From the NCBI RefSeq assembly GCF_005281345.1, contig NZ_SZXJ01000044.1:117285-181284 (forward strand): 64,000 nucleotides of DNA, read 5' to 3'. The notes beneath the pieces are model-generated. The model saw nothing but the letters and a program-made list of their open reading frames with translations. It did no database searches and was not told the origin of the DNA. Position numbers and translations under genes: made by a program. Shown here one piece after another: positions 29,267 to 37,628 of the stretch (positions are counted from its first letter, which is position 1; each line of letters starts with the position of its first letter). Source of the DNA: Citrobacter sp. wls619 (GTDB lineage: Bacteria > Pseudomonadota > Gammaproteobacteria > Enterobacterales > Enterobacteriaceae).

Positions 29267-30001
29267 GTGGGTAATAATTTGATGCAGACGGACCTTTCCG
29301 TCTGGGGTATGTATCAGCACGCCGATATCGTGGTTAAGTGCGTGATGATTGGGCTTATTTTGGCGTCAGTGGTCACCTGGGCTATCTTCTTTAGTAAGAG
29401 CCTTGAGTTCTTTACGCAGAAGCGCCGTCTTAAGCGTGAACAGCAAATGCTGGCAGATGCCCGCTCTTTAGAAATGGCAAGTGAGATTGCCGCTGGATTC
29501 GATGCCAAAAGCCTGGGTTCTCTGCTGATTAATGAAGCGCAGAATGAACTGGAACTGTCAGCAGGCAGTGATGATAACGAAGGGATCAAAGAGCGTACCG
29601 GTTTCCGTCTGGAACGTCGCGTTGCCGCTGTTGGCCGTCAGATGGGTCGGGGTAATGGATACCTGGCAACCATCGGGGCTATCTCTCCATTTGTCGGGTT
29701 GTTTGGTACCGTATGGGGCATCATGAATAGCTTCATCGGTATCGCACAAACCCAAACCACCAACCTGGCTGTAGTTGCTCCAGGTATTGCAGAAGCCTTG
29801 TTAGCGACCGCGATCGGTCTGGTCGCGGCAATCCCTGCTGTTGTTATCTACAACATTTTTGCTCGTCAGATTGGCAGCTATAAAGCGATGCTGGGCGATG
29901 TCGCGGCGCAGGTGCTGTTGCTGCAAAGTCGTGACCTGGACCTGAGTGCAAGCGCGTCTGCACACCCGGTACGTGCTGCGCAGAAATTACGTGTAGGATA
30001 A
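29267..30001 (+). CDS. exbB: ExbB, TonB-system proton-channel subunit
   Basis: ExbB pentamers with ExbD energise TonB for uptake of siderophores and vitamin B12 across the outer membrane. The 244-residue product starts at a GTG (GGAG upstream), as in E. coli: MGNNLMQTDLSVWGMYQHAD. It has three membrane helices, at about residues 16-39, 128-155 and 162-199. The conserved TIGAISPFVGLFGTVWGI and ALLATAIGLVAAIPAVVIYN line the channel. exbD follows after 6 bases. A Fur box precedes it. Confidence 0.97.
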   Translation: MGNNLMQTDLSVWGMYQHADIVVKCVMIGLILASVVTWAIFFSKSLEFFTQKRRLKREQQMLADARSLEMASEIAAGFDAKSLGSLLINEAQNELELSAGSDDNEGIKERTGFRLERRVAAVGRQMGRGNGYLATIGAISPFVGLFGTVWGIMNSFIGIAQTQTTNLAVVAPGIAEALLATAIGLVAAIPAVVIYNIFARQIGSYKAMLGDVAAQVLLLQSRDLDLSASASAHPVRAAQKLRVG

Positions 30002-30007
30002 TGTTCC

Positions 30008-30433
30008 ATGGCAATGAGCTTTAATGAAAACCTGGACGATAACGGTGAAATGCATGACATCAACGTGACGCCGTTTATCGACGTCATGCTGGTATTGTTG
30101 ATCATCTTTATGGTGGCAGCGCCGCTGGCAACCGTGGATGTGAAGGTGAATCTCCCTGCATCCACCAGTACGCCGCAACCGCGTCCGGAAAAACCGGTTT
30201 ACCTGTCAGTAAAAGCCGATAACACCATGTTTATTGGTAACGATCAGGTCACCGATGAGACGATGATTAACGAGCTAAACGCGTTAACGGAAGGCAAGAA
30301 AGACACCACTATCTTCTTCCGGGCAGATAAAACCGTCGACTACGAAACCATGATGAAGGTTATGGATACGTTGCATCAGGCGGGCTACCTGAAGATTGGT
30401 TTGGTCGGTGAAGAGACCGTGAAAGCCAAATAA
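30008..30433 (+). CDS. exbD: ExbD, TonB-system proton-channel subunit
   Basis: ExbD is the partner of ExbB. The 141-residue protein has one N-terminal membrane helix (about residues 23-42) containing the proton-carrying Asp25 in VTPFIDVMLVLLIIF, and a periplasmic domain (DKTVDYETMMKVMDTLHQAG). The sequence is nearly identical to E. coli ExbD. It is the last gene of the exbBD operon and is followed by an inverted repeat. Confidence 0.97.
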   Translation: MAMSFNENLDDNGEMHDINVTPFIDVMLVLLIIFMVAAPLATVDVKVNLPASTSTPQPRPEKPVYLSVKADNTMFIGNDQVTDETMINELNALTEGKKDTTIFFRADKTVDYETMMKVMDTLHQAGYLKIGLVGEETVKAK

Positions 30434-30439
30434 TCCTTG

Positions 30440-30471
30440 TTGCCGGGTACAGGTGCGACCTTGCCCGGCAA
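30440..30471 (+). terminator. Inverted repeat ending the exbBD transcript
   Basis: TTGCCGGG (30440-30447) pairs with CCCGGCAA (30464-30471) around a 16-base loop. It starts 6 bases after the exbD stop. It lacks a T tract, so it may be a REP-like 3'-end stabiliser rather than a true terminator. Confidence 0.55.
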
Positions 30472-30508
30472 GCTTCTCCTGATATCACACCCCTGCAAGT
30501 CTTTTGCC

Positions 30509-30916
30509 TTATCTGTTCTCGTCCAACGCCACCGTCGTGATTTTTGTGGGCTCGTAATTCCCTTCGGATAGCTTACGGGTCAGGCGCAATGTGGCGGTTT
30601 CACGCGCAAGCAGATGCTGGTATGTGCTTTCCAGACGGGCCATGATTTTGTCCCGCAATTCTGGCTGCTGAGCGATGATGGCCTCGATAGTGGCACCGTA
30701 AATCTCTTCTTTGGCTTGCAGTGCGTAGATTTCATGACGATTTTGCCATTTCATTCGCACCAGCGCGGCGGGTATAGAAACCATCTCTTGAGCAAGGCTT
30801 TCCAGCGTCGCGTTTTTATTGGCTATCAACACAGACAGATTTTGTTTTAAGACAAACTCATCACTTTTATGGTTATCTAAAGCCAAATAAACATTATTAT
30901 CTTCAACATCTTTCAT
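30509..30916 (-). CDS. Unrecognised 135-residue cytoplasmic protein, second gene of a pair
   Basis: I do not recognise this family. The 135-residue product has no signal peptide or membrane segment and looks mostly helical (SLAQEMVSIPAALVRMKWQN, then IIAQQPELRDKIMARLESTY and LLARETATLRLTRKL). It is acidic at the N-terminus and mixed in charge after that. Its ATG follows the upstream gene's stop after one base (TAAAATG), so the two are almost certainly translationally coupled and act together. The pair lies convergent to exbBD, where E. coli K-12 has no comparable pair that I recall. Base composition upstream is AT-rich, suggesting acquired DNA. Confidence 0.72.
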   Translation of the reverse strand: MKDVEDNNVYLALDNHKSDEFVLKQNLSVLIANKNATLESLAQEMVSIPAALVRMKWQNRHEIYALQAKEEIYGATIEAIIAQQPELRDKIMARLESTYQHLLARETATLRLTRKLSEGNYEPTKITTVALDENR

Positions 30917-30917
30917 T

Positions 30918-31322
30918 TTATTTCTCTTCCAGAGAATAAAAAATAGGATCGTTGGTTTCGCGAGTAATTAAATTAAGCCAAATTTTGTTGCCTTGTTCAT
31001 TTATCATGGCTGTTTTTTGGGCCAAAATTTTACTTAATTCCTGGGCGTTAATGTCGCCTTCCGCCTGTAATGAATTGAGCAGGCGAGTAAATGACTCGAT
31101 TTTTGCGGCGCGGAAAAGACGCTCTTTTAAATGACGATCGCACTCTTCAAATAACATATTCCGGGACTGGCCGGTAGCTGCGGAACTAATCAAAATTTCT
31201 GATTCGTAATCACTTAGCGTTATCTTTCCCTGAGTCAAATTTTCACTATTTTCTGTGGTGTTTGTATTGTTCGGGGTTGCGGATAAATGAAAACGAGAGG
31301 GAACAAGATGCTCGGGAAGCAT
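30918..31322 (-). CDS. Unrecognised 134-residue protein, first gene of a pair
   Basis: I do not recognise this family. The 134-residue product starts with a Ser/Thr/Asn-rich, probably disordered stretch (residues 1-30). A helical body follows (LFEECDRHLKERLFRAAKIE, FTRLLNSLQAEGDINAQELS). It has no signal peptide. The upstream 91 bases (31323-31413) are AT-rich and probably hold its promoter and that of the divergent gene at 31426. A disordered N-terminus followed by helices, paired with a small helical partner, could fit an effector/chaperone, a toxin/antitoxin or a structural pair; nothing in the sequence decides between these. Confidence 0.72.
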   Translation of the reverse strand: MLPEHLVPSRFHLSATPNNTNTTENSENLTQGKITLSDYESEILISSAATGQSRNMLFEECDRHLKERLFRAAKIESFTRLLNSLQAEGDINAQELSKILAQKTAMINEQGNKIWLNLITRETNDPIFYSLEEK

Positions 31323-31425
31323 GTTGAAATATCCTTTGCTGCCAATAATATGATGTTTTTAATAAGGTAGGCCGCGTTGACAATAGCATGGGGTAATTTT
31401 AAAATCAAAAAAAATGGAGCCTGCT

Positions 31426-31929
31426 ATGAACAGTATATTTTATTCTGTTATTACCCTGCTATTGCTTACCTGCGGGGTACTTTTGCTAATGCGTAGTGCA
31501 AATAAAAACCGTTATGCCGAAGATGTTAACGCACAGCACCAGCCGGAACTGCTAAGTAAAGAAGAGGGAGAAGATCATTTTTCTGCCCTGATGAATTCGA
31601 TTACTCCGGTATGGTATTGGCGAGTCAATCACGAATATATCGATTTTATCCACTCCACAGTCAAGCGGATGACGATGGTGGAGCTGAATGAAACGCACGG
31701 GCTCTTTGACGCGCAGCGGCGCTGTAGCGATCTTAACTCTGCGGTTTATAAGTATTACGACAATATCAAAAAGCGCTGCCTCAGCGGGGAGAAAGTCCCG
31801 CACGCCGATCTGGATGTGCTTAACTTGCGACAGTGCTTCAGGGAGTTCAGCCTGGAAGCCTATCCTGCGCTTGTCGCGCTGGTGTGGCCGGAATACCAGC
31901 GTCCGTTGATTAAAGAGGACGAGGTGTGA
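31426..31929 (+). CDS. Unrecognised 167-residue membrane-anchored protein
   Basis: I do not recognise this gene. I chose the ATG at 31426 because GGAG lies six bases upstream; an in-frame ATG at 31414 has no ribosome site. Residues 4-22 (IFYSVITLLLLTCGVLLLM) form a single N-terminal membrane helix, followed by RSANKNR. The orientation is therefore probably N-out with a cytoplasmic C-terminal domain of about 140 residues. That domain is rich in aromatic and charged residues (PVWYWRVNHEYIDFIHS) and has two cysteines near LNLRQCFREF and IKKRCLSG. It lies between the unknown pair and gpr and is divergent from the pair, so a shared promoter region is possible. Confidence 0.72.
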   Translation: MNSIFYSVITLLLLTCGVLLLMRSANKNRYAEDVNAQHQPELLSKEEGEDHFSALMNSITPVWYWRVNHEYIDFIHSTVKRMTMVELNETHGLFDAQRRCSDLNSAVYKYYDNIKKRCLSGEKVPHADLDVLNLRQCFREFSLEAYPALVALVWPEYQRPLIKEDEV

Positions 31930-31967
31930 GGCGAGATTGACGTGTCCACTCTCATCAGCAGACCATG

Positions 31968-31993
31968 ACGCCGGGCAGGACTGCACCCGGCGT
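31968..31993. terminator. Hairpin between the convergent 31426 gene and gpr
   Basis: ACGCCGGG (31968-31975) and CCCGGCGT (31986-31993) form a perfect 8-bp stem with a 10-base loop, placed between two converging genes. There is no good T tract on either side, so termination is a guess from position. Confidence 0.5.
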
Positions 31994-32006
31994 AATAGTC
32001 AGATCA

Positions 32007-33047
32007 TTATTTGTCTGATGAGGCCTGCCACAGATTGAGCTTGCCGTCCGCGACATGTTTATCGATCTGTGCCAGTTCTTCGGCGCTGAACGTCAGATTA
32101 GCCAGTGCCTGAACGTTCTCTTCCAACTGCTCAGGCCGGCTGGCGCCAATTAATACCGATGTGACCCGGTTATCTTTTAGTAACCAGCTTAACGCCATTT
32201 GCGCCATCGACTGCCCACGCTGTTGAGCCATCTCATTGAGCAAACGCAGACTGTTAAGATTGGCTTCCGTCAGCATATTTTCCGTCAGTCCACGGACTTT
32301 TTTCCCTTCACGCTGCATGCGGGAACCCTCAGGAATGCCGTTGAGGTATTTCCCCGTCAGCAACCCCTGCGCCAACGGGGTGAAAGCAATACAGCCCATC
32401 CCGTTGGATTCCAGTGTATCCAGCAAGCCGCTGCTGTCTACCCAGCGGTTAAGCAGGTTGTAGGATGGCTGGTGGATAAGCAGCGGAATTTTCCATTCCC
32501 GCAGCAGTTCGGCCATCTTCTGCGTGCGCTCTGGCGAATAAGATGAGATGCCGACATACAGCGCTTTGCCACTTTGCACGGCATGGGCCAGCGCCGAGGC
32601 GGTTTCTTCCATTGGGGTGTTTTCATCAACGCGGTGCGAATAGAAGATATCGACGTATTCGAGACCCATACGCTTAAGGCTCTGGTCGAGGCTGGCCAGC
32701 AGATACTTGCGTGAGCCGCCAGAACCGTACGGTCCCGGCCACATGTCGTAACCCGCTTTGGTCGAGATGATCAATTCATCACGATAGTGGGCAAAATCCT
32801 CGCGCAGTAATCGGCCAAAATTCTCTTCAGCACTGCCAGGAGGCGGTCCGTAGTTGTTGGCTAAATCAAAATGCGTGATCCCTAAATCAAATGCTTTTCG
32901 CAGCAGTGCTCGTTGTGAATCCAGAGCGTGAACGTGTCCAAAACTGTGCCATAACCCCAGCGACAGCGCGGGCAAGCGCAAACCGCTGCGACCACAGTAG
33001 CGATAGAGCATTTGCTCATAACGTTCAGGATTGGCAAACCAGGCCAT
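32007..33047 (-). CDS. gpr: Gpr (YghZ), L-glyceraldehyde 3-phosphate reductase
   Basis: Gpr is an aldo-keto reductase (AKR14 group) that reduces L-glyceraldehyde 3-phosphate and methylglyoxal with NADPH. The 346-residue product begins MAWFANPERYEQMLYRYCGR. It has the catalytic Asp and Tyr in HFDLANNYGPPPGSAEENFG, the Lys in IISTKAGYDMWPG and the His in VDIFYSHRVDENTP, plus the cofactor loop SVLIGASRPEQLEENV. Sequence and length match E. coli YghZ throughout. It diverges from yghX. Confidence 0.95.
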   Translation of the reverse strand: MAWFANPERYEQMLYRYCGRSGLRLPALSLGLWHSFGHVHALDSQRALLRKAFDLGITHFDLANNYGPPPGSAEENFGRLLREDFAHYRDELIISTKAGYDMWPGPYGSGGSRKYLLASLDQSLKRMGLEYVDIFYSHRVDENTPMEETASALAHAVQSGKALYVGISSYSPERTQKMAELLREWKIPLLIHQPSYNLLNRWVDSSGLLDTLESNGMGCIAFTPLAQGLLTGKYLNGIPEGSRMQREGKKVRGLTENMLTEANLNSLRLLNEMAQQRGQSMAQMALSWLLKDNRVTSVLIGASRPEQLEENVQALANLTFSAEELAQIDKHVADGKLNLWQASSDK

Positions 33048-33202
33048 GAGATCTCCTTAGTGCAGGTGAATTTCAAAACAACGTTTCTATTCTAGCGGGT
33101 TCGTGGTGAATATCCCGTTCACCAGGTCACATTGGGATGAAAAACTGGGCAAAAACAGACCACTGTGCTTTGCTTAAAAAAACATCATTCAGGAGTGCGA
33201 CC

Positions 33203-34090
33203 ATGCCGCGTTTGACTGCTAAAGACTTTCCGCAGGAGTTGCTCGATTACTATGACTATTACGCCCATGGCAAAATATCTAAACGAGCGTTTCTGAATCT
33301 GGCGGCGAAATATGCGGTAGGGGGCATGACGGCACTGGCGCTATTCAATTTGCTGAAACCGAATTATGCTCTGGCAACGCAGGTAGAATTTACCGATCCC
33401 GATATTCTGGCAGAATACATTACCTTTCCATCGCCTGATGGGCATGGTGATGTGCGAGGTTATCTGGTGAAACCCGCGAAGGTGAAGGGGAAGGTTCCGG
33501 CAGTGGTTGTGGTACATGAGAATCGCGGTTTGAATCCGTATATTGAGGATGTAGCACGGCGGGTGGCGAAGGCCGGTTATATTGCGCTGGCCCCCGATGG
33601 ATTAAGTTCACTGGGCGGTTATCCCGGCAATGATGATAAAGGCCGGGAATTACAGCAGCAGGTTGATCCCGTTAAGCTGATGAATGATTTTTTTGCCGCT
33701 ATTGAGTTTATGCAGCGTTATTCGATGACGACGGGAAAGGTGGGGATCACCGGATTTTGCTACGGCGGCGGGGTGGCGAATGCCGCGGCTGTTGCTTTCC
33801 CTGAACTGGCATGTGCGGTGCCCTTTTATGGGCGTCAGGTACCGGCTTCCGATGTCCCTAAAATTAATGCGCCTTTATTATTACACTATGCAGAACTAGA
33901 CACTCGAATTAATGAAGGCTGGCCCGCTTATGAAGCTGCACTCAAAGCGAATAAGAAAATCTATCAAGCATATATCTATCCCGGTGTTAATCATGGCTTT
34001 CATAACGATTCGACACCCCGTTATGATAAAGCAGCTGCTGATTTAGCCTGGGAACGCACTCTTGCCTGGTTTGATAAATATTTGTTATGA
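33203..34090 (+). CDS. yghX: YghX, dienelactone-hydrolase-family protein (intact)
   Basis: The 295-residue protein is an alpha/beta hydrolase of the dienelactone hydrolase family. It has the nucleophile elbow GFCYGGG with a cysteine nucleophile, a catalytic Asp in YAELDTRINEG and a His in PGVNHGFHND. The N-terminal part contains SKRAFLNLAAKYAVGG followed by a hydrophobic stretch and NYALA. This resembles a Tat signal with a Lys-Arg pair in place of Arg-Arg, so export is possible but unproven. I chose the ATG at 33203, which has AGGAG seven bases upstream; the longer frame from 33137 has none. E. coli K-12 carries this gene as a pseudogene; here it is whole. Substrate unknown. Confidence 0.87.
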   Translation: MPRLTAKDFPQELLDYYDYYAHGKISKRAFLNLAAKYAVGGMTALALFNLLKPNYALATQVEFTDPDILAEYITFPSPDGHGDVRGYLVKPAKVKGKVPAVVVVHENRGLNPYIEDVARRVAKAGYIALAPDGLSSLGGYPGNDDKGRELQQQVDPVKLMNDFFAAIEFMQRYSMTTGKVGITGFCYGGGVANAAAVAFPELACAVPFYGRQVPASDVPKINAPLLLHYAELDTRINEGWPAYEAALKANKKIYQAYIYPGVNHGFHNDSTPRYDKAAADLAWERTLAWFDKYLL

Positions 34091-34224
34091 AAAACAACGC
34101 ATTATTTACAGCTTTAGGTTAATTATCTGAATAATAATGCTACCTAATTTCATTAACATTCATATTGATATGACCCGCAGGGATAATAGATAGACTTAAA
34201 AAAGTAAAAAAATAAAGAACGTAT

Positions 34225-34251
34225 TATATCTTCTCCATTGCCTGCCGATAA
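34225..34251 (+). promoter_or_regulatory. Candidate sigma-28 (FliA) promoter for the chemoreceptor gene
   Basis: GCCGATAA at 34244-34251 is a perfect match to the flagellar sigma-28 -10 element. Eleven bases upstream, TATATCTT (34225-34232) matches the -35 consensus TAAAGTTT at 5 of 8. It lies 55 bases before the start of the methyl-accepting chemotaxis gene, the kind of gene FliA controls. Confidence 0.7.
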
Positions 34252-34305
34252 CAAGGGAAAGTATCGCCTGATGGCGAATTCCTCATCAATGGCAAGGAAA
34301 TTATT

Positions 34306-35946
34306 ATGTATTTGCTGAAAAACTTCACTATTCGTATTGTCATGCTGGCAATACTTGGACTTTTTTGCCTGCTCTGGTCGGGCGTGGGTTTATTCAGTCT
34401 TCATGCTTTATCAAAAATATCAGAAGGGAATGATATTGACCGCCATCTCGTCAAACAGATGACGGTGCTGAGCCAGGGGAACGATCAGTACTTTCGCTTT
34501 GTGACGCGCCTGAGCCGCGCAGTGGATGTCAAAATTGGTGGTGGAACGCCTGATTTCACACCTGCCCAGCAATCGCTGGATAATCTGAGCCAAAAGCTCC
34601 AGGAGATGAAAACATTGTCTCCCGGTCCGATGGACCCGGAAATTTCAGCAGCAGTGCTGGCTAAGTGGCAAGCTTTGCTGGATAAAGGCGTGATACCGCA
34701 AATGCAGCTGGCTCAGCAGGGCTCGCTGACGGCGTTTTCGGAACATGCCAGCACGATTACGCCCGCACTGAGCCGAGAATTTGGTGCCAGCGCTGAGCGG
34801 TTTAATGCCGCTGCCGGCATGCGACTGGACGCGACGCGTATTATGGTAGACGGTAAAACGTCGATCATTCGGACACTGATTATTACTGCCGTTATCCTCG
34901 GGATCGCCCTCCTTTTCTTCACCGATCGTTACCTCGTTACCATGATGGTGAAACCTCTCGGCCGTATTCGCCAGCAGTTCCGCCAGATTGCCCAGGGCGA
35001 TCTCAGCCATCCGATTGAAGAATTCGGCCGGAACTGTGTCGGCCAGCTGGTCCCTTTATTGTGCGCAATGCAGGACAGCCTGCGTGAAGCCGTAAGTACG
35101 ATTCGTTCAGGCAGTGACAACATCTGGCGAGGCGCTACGGAAATTTCTACCGGCAATAACGATCTCTCTTCCCGTACTGAAGAGCAGGCGGCGGCGCTGG
35201 AAGAGACAGCAGCCAGCATGGAAGAGTTGACCGCAACGGTAAAACTTAACGCCGAAAATGCACGTGAGGCCAGCCAGCTTGCCGATACCGCAACAGAAAC
35301 GGCAGGTAAAGGAAGTAAGTTGGTTTCTGAAGTGGTCGACACCATGGACGGTATTGCTGCCAGTTCTAAACAGATAGCAGAGATTACCTCCGTCATTAAT
35401 AGCATTGCTTTCCAGACCAACATTCTGGCGCTTAACGCCGCTGTTGAAGCGGCCAGGGCTGGTGAACAGGGACGTGGTTTTGCCGTGGTAGCGGGGGAAG
35501 TCCGTAATCTCGCCAGCCGTAGCGCCGGCGCGGCAAAAGAGATTGAGACATTAATCGGTGAATCGTCGCGTCGTGTCGATCAGGGGGCGCGACTGGTCAA
35601 AGAGACCGGGTTAACGATGGAAGCGATTCTGCGCGGCGCGACCGAAGTGACCGTTATCATGAAACAAATTGCCTCTGCTTCTGAAGAGCAGAATAAAGGT
35701 ATCTCGCAGGTCAGCGTTGCGATCACTCAGATGGACAGCGTGACGCAACAGAATGCCGCGTTAGTAGAACAAGTCTCCGCTGCGGCAGTAGCGCTGGAAC
35801 GGCAAACGGAAGAGCTGCAACGCTCTGTACAGCAATTCCGGCTTTCAGCCAACGATGTGCAATATGCATCGATAAATACCGCGTCCCCTTCCGCAGAAAG
35901 CAGAACCTCTGCAGCGCCTAAAACGGACGAGTGGGTGTCCTTTTAA
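34306..35946 (+). CDS. Methyl-accepting chemotaxis protein (chemoreceptor)
   Basis: The 546-residue protein is a transmembrane chemoreceptor. TM1 covers about residues 10-33. A periplasmic four-helix-bundle ligand domain extends to about 188, TM2 covers about 189-210, and a HAMP domain ([20 protein letters not shown]) follows. The cytoplasmic signalling hairpin has the invariant tip [20 protein letters not shown] and [20 protein letters not shown]. The C-terminus ends EWVSF, a variant of the NWETF pentapeptide that tethers CheR and CheB, so it should be a self-sufficient high-abundance type receptor. The ligand is unknown, since the periplasmic domain does not carry obvious Tsr or Tar serine/aspartate-site residues that I can identify. 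E. coli K-12 has no receptor at this locus. A sigma-28 promoter precedes it. Confidence 0.92.
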   Translation: MYLLKNFTIRIVMLAILGLFCLLWSGVGLFSLHALSKISEGNDIDRHLVKQMTVLSQGNDQYFRFVTRLSRAVDVKIGGGTPDFTPAQQSLDNLSQKLQEMKTLSPGPMDPEISAAVLAKWQALLDKGVIPQMQLAQQGSLTAFSEHASTITPALSREFGASAERFNAAAGMRLDATRIMVDGKTSIIRTLIITAVILGIALLFFTDRYLVTMMVKPLGRIRQQFRQIAQGDLSHPIEEFGRNCVGQLVPLLCAMQDSLREAVSTIRSGSDNIWRGATEISTGNNDLSSRTEEQAAALEETAASMEELTATVKLNAENAREASQLADTATETAGKGSKLVSEVVDTMDGIAASSKQIAEITSVINSIAFQTNILALNAAVEAARAGEQGRGFAVVAGEVRNLASRSAGAAKEIETLIGESSRRVDQGARLVKETGLTMEAILRGATEVTVIMKQIASASEEQNKGISQVSVAITQMDSVTQQNAALVEQVSAAAVALERQTEELQRSVQQFRLSANDVQYASINTASPSAESRTSAAPKTDEWVSF

Positions 35947-35990
35947 TCTGGCACAAAAAAGTGCGTGATACCTCTGGCCTTTGCTTAAAA

Positions 35991-36020
35991 AATCGCTATA
36001 TAATTTGTTATATAGCGATT
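35991..36020. promoter_or_regulatory. ModE (molybdate) operator overlapping the yghW promoter
   Basis: AATCGCTATATA (35991-36002), six bases, then TATATAGCGATT (36009-36020) is a perfect 12-bp inverted repeat. It fits the ModE-binding consensus as I recall it, ATCGnTATATA-N6-TATATnnCGAT, in both arms and in the spacer length. A perfect -10 hexamer TATAAT (35999-36004) lies inside it, and the Shine-Dalgarno of yghW starts at the very next base. Molybdate-bound ModE would therefore be expected to repress yghW. The same palindrome could form a hairpin abutting the ribosome site if transcribed from further upstream. Confidence 0.8.
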
Positions 36021-36031
36021 GGAGGTTATGC

Positions 36032-36319
36032 ATGGACAACCATTTTGGTAAGGGCCTGATGGCCGGATTGAACGCCTCAAGTGCGGACAGTGCTCGTTCA
36101 GTGGCGAATTTTTGTTCAGATTATAAACGCGGTTTTGTTCTGGGTTTTTCACATCGAATGTTTGAAAAAACGGGTGACCGACAGCTCAGCGCGTGGGAAG
36201 CGGGGATCCTGACGCGCCGTTACGGGCTGGATAAAGAGATGGTGATGGATTTCTTCAAAGAGAACCAGTCGAGTACAACAATTCGGTTTTTCATGGCCGG
36301 CTATCGGCTCGAAGCTTGA
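36032..36319 (+). CDS. yghW: YghW, DUF2623 protein of unknown function
   Basis: The 95-residue product starts at the ATG at 36032, with GGAGG six bases upstream. It matches E. coli YghW closely (for example [20 protein letters not shown] and [10 protein letters not shown]). There is no signal peptide or membrane segment. Function is unknown. It lies between the chemoreceptor and hybO, and a ModE operator overlaps its -10, which ties it to molybdate supply. The gap to hybO (36320-36507) holds no obvious terminator, so some transcription into hyb is possible. Confidence 0.93.
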   Translation: MDNHFGKGLMAGLNASSADSARSVANFCSDYKRGFVLGFSHRMFEKTGDRQLSAWEAGILTRRYGLDKEMVMDFFKENQSSTTIRFFMAGYRLEA

Positions 36320-36507
36320 TCCAAAAGGGGTATTATCTTGCTTTAATTAATTACACTATTGACCTACGCCTTCGTTTTGTTGCTCCGCCGAAGTATTATA
36401 ATGCACATAACCATATAAAAAGTGTGGTAATGGCGCGCCGATCGCAATAAGCAACATGCGAATGGTGCAAAATAAAAGCCAGGTCTTCGCAACGGAATAA
36501 CAATAAA

Positions 36508-37626
36508 ATGACTGGAGATAATTCTCTCATCAATTCGAACGGCATCAATCGCCGTGATTTCATGAAGCTTTGTGCAGCACTGGCCGCTACCATGGGGCTC
36601 AGTAGCAAAGCCGCCGCAGAAATGGCCGAATCAGTTTCTCGTCCTCAGCGCCCACCGGTTATCTGGATTGGTGCTCAGGAGTGTACGGGTTGTACTGAAT
36701 CGCTGCTTCGTGCGACACACCCTACAGTGGAAAACCTCGTTCTGGAGACGATCTCTCTGGAATACCATGAGGTACTCTCTGCCGCCTTTGGCCACCAGGT
36801 CGAAGAGAACAAACATAACGCTCTGGAGAAGTACAAAGGGCAATATGTTCTGGTGGTAGATGGTTCTATACCACTAAAAGATAATGGTATTTACTGCATG
36901 GTTGCCGGTGAGCCAATTGTGGATCACATCCGCAGAGCGGCCGAAGGTGCAGCAGCTATCATCGCTATCGGCTCTTGTGCCGCATGGGGTGGTGTCGCTG
37001 CCGCTGGCGTGAACCCAACGGGTGCCGTCGGCTTGCAAGAAGTTCTGCCAGGCAAAACCATCATCAACATCCCAGGCTGTCCGCCTAACCCGCATAACTT
37101 CCTCGCCACGGTCGCGCATATCATCACTTACGGTAAGCCGCCGAAGCTGGATACCAAAAACCGTCCGACATTTGCCTACGGTCGTTTGATTCACGAACAC
37201 TGCGAACGTCGCCCGCACTTTGATGCCGGTCGTTTTGCTAAAGAGTTCGGCGATGAAGGCCACCGTGAAGGTTGGTGCCTCTATCATCTGGGCTGTAAAG
37301 GGCCAGAAACGTACGGCAACTGCTCAACATTGCAATTCTGCGACGTTGGCGGCGTGTGGCCGGTGGCGATCGGTCACCCTTGCTACGGCTGTAACGAAGA
37401 AGGCGTCGGTTTCCATAAAGGCATTCACCAACTCGCCCATGTGGAAAACCAAACCCCGCGTTCAGAGAAGCCTGATGTCAACATGAAAGAAGGCGGCAAC
37501 ATTTCAGCTGGGGCTATTGGGCTGCTTGGCGGCGTAGTAGGACTGGTTGCCGGCGTCAGCGTGATGGCGGTACGTGAACTGGGGCGTCAGCAGAAGAAAG
37601 ATAACGCTGACTCACGGGGAGAATAA
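36508..37626 (+). CDS. hybO: HybO, hydrogenase-2 small subunit precursor
   Basis: HybO is the iron-sulfur electron-transfer subunit of the membrane [NiFe] hydrogenase-2, used for H2 oxidation in anaerobic fumarate-dependent growth. The 372-residue precursor has a Tat signal with [17 protein letters not shown] at residues 14-30. Cluster-binding cysteines are seen in [31 protein letters not shown] and the C-terminal [16 protein letters not shown] and PCYGCNEEG blocks. A C-terminal membrane anchor ([20 protein letters not shown], about residues 337-356) is present. The heterodimer with HybC is co-exported. The upstream gap carries TATAAT at 36397-36402, a plausible -10. Confidence 0.97.
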   Translation: MTGDNSLINSNGINRRDFMKLCAALAATMGLSSKAAAEMAESVSRPQRPPVIWIGAQECTGCTESLLRATHPTVENLVLETISLEYHEVLSAAFGHQVEENKHNALEKYKGQYVLVVDGSIPLKDNGIYCMVAGEPIVDHIRRAAEGAAAIIAIGSCAAWGGVAAAGVNPTGAVGLQEVLPGKTIINIPGCPPNPHNFLATVAHIITYGKPPKLDTKNRPTFAYGRLIHEHCERRPHFDAGRFAKEFGDEGHREGWCLYHLGCKGPETYGNCSTLQFCDVGGVWPVAIGHPCYGCNEEGVGFHKGIHQLAHVENQTPRSEKPDVNMKEGGNISAGAIGLLGGVVGLVAGVSVMAVRELGRQQKKDNADSRGE

Positions 37627-37628
37627 CC

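Noticed and set aside
34213..34216. TAAA upstream of the chemoreceptor as the sigma-28 -35 element
   Set aside because: It is 27 bases from the -10 element, too far; the partial match at 34225-34232 has the correct spacing.
36326..36332. NarL-type heptamer (TACCCCT on the minus strand) upstream of hybO
   Set aside because: A single 7-base match is expected often by chance and no second heptamer in a suitable arrangement was seen.
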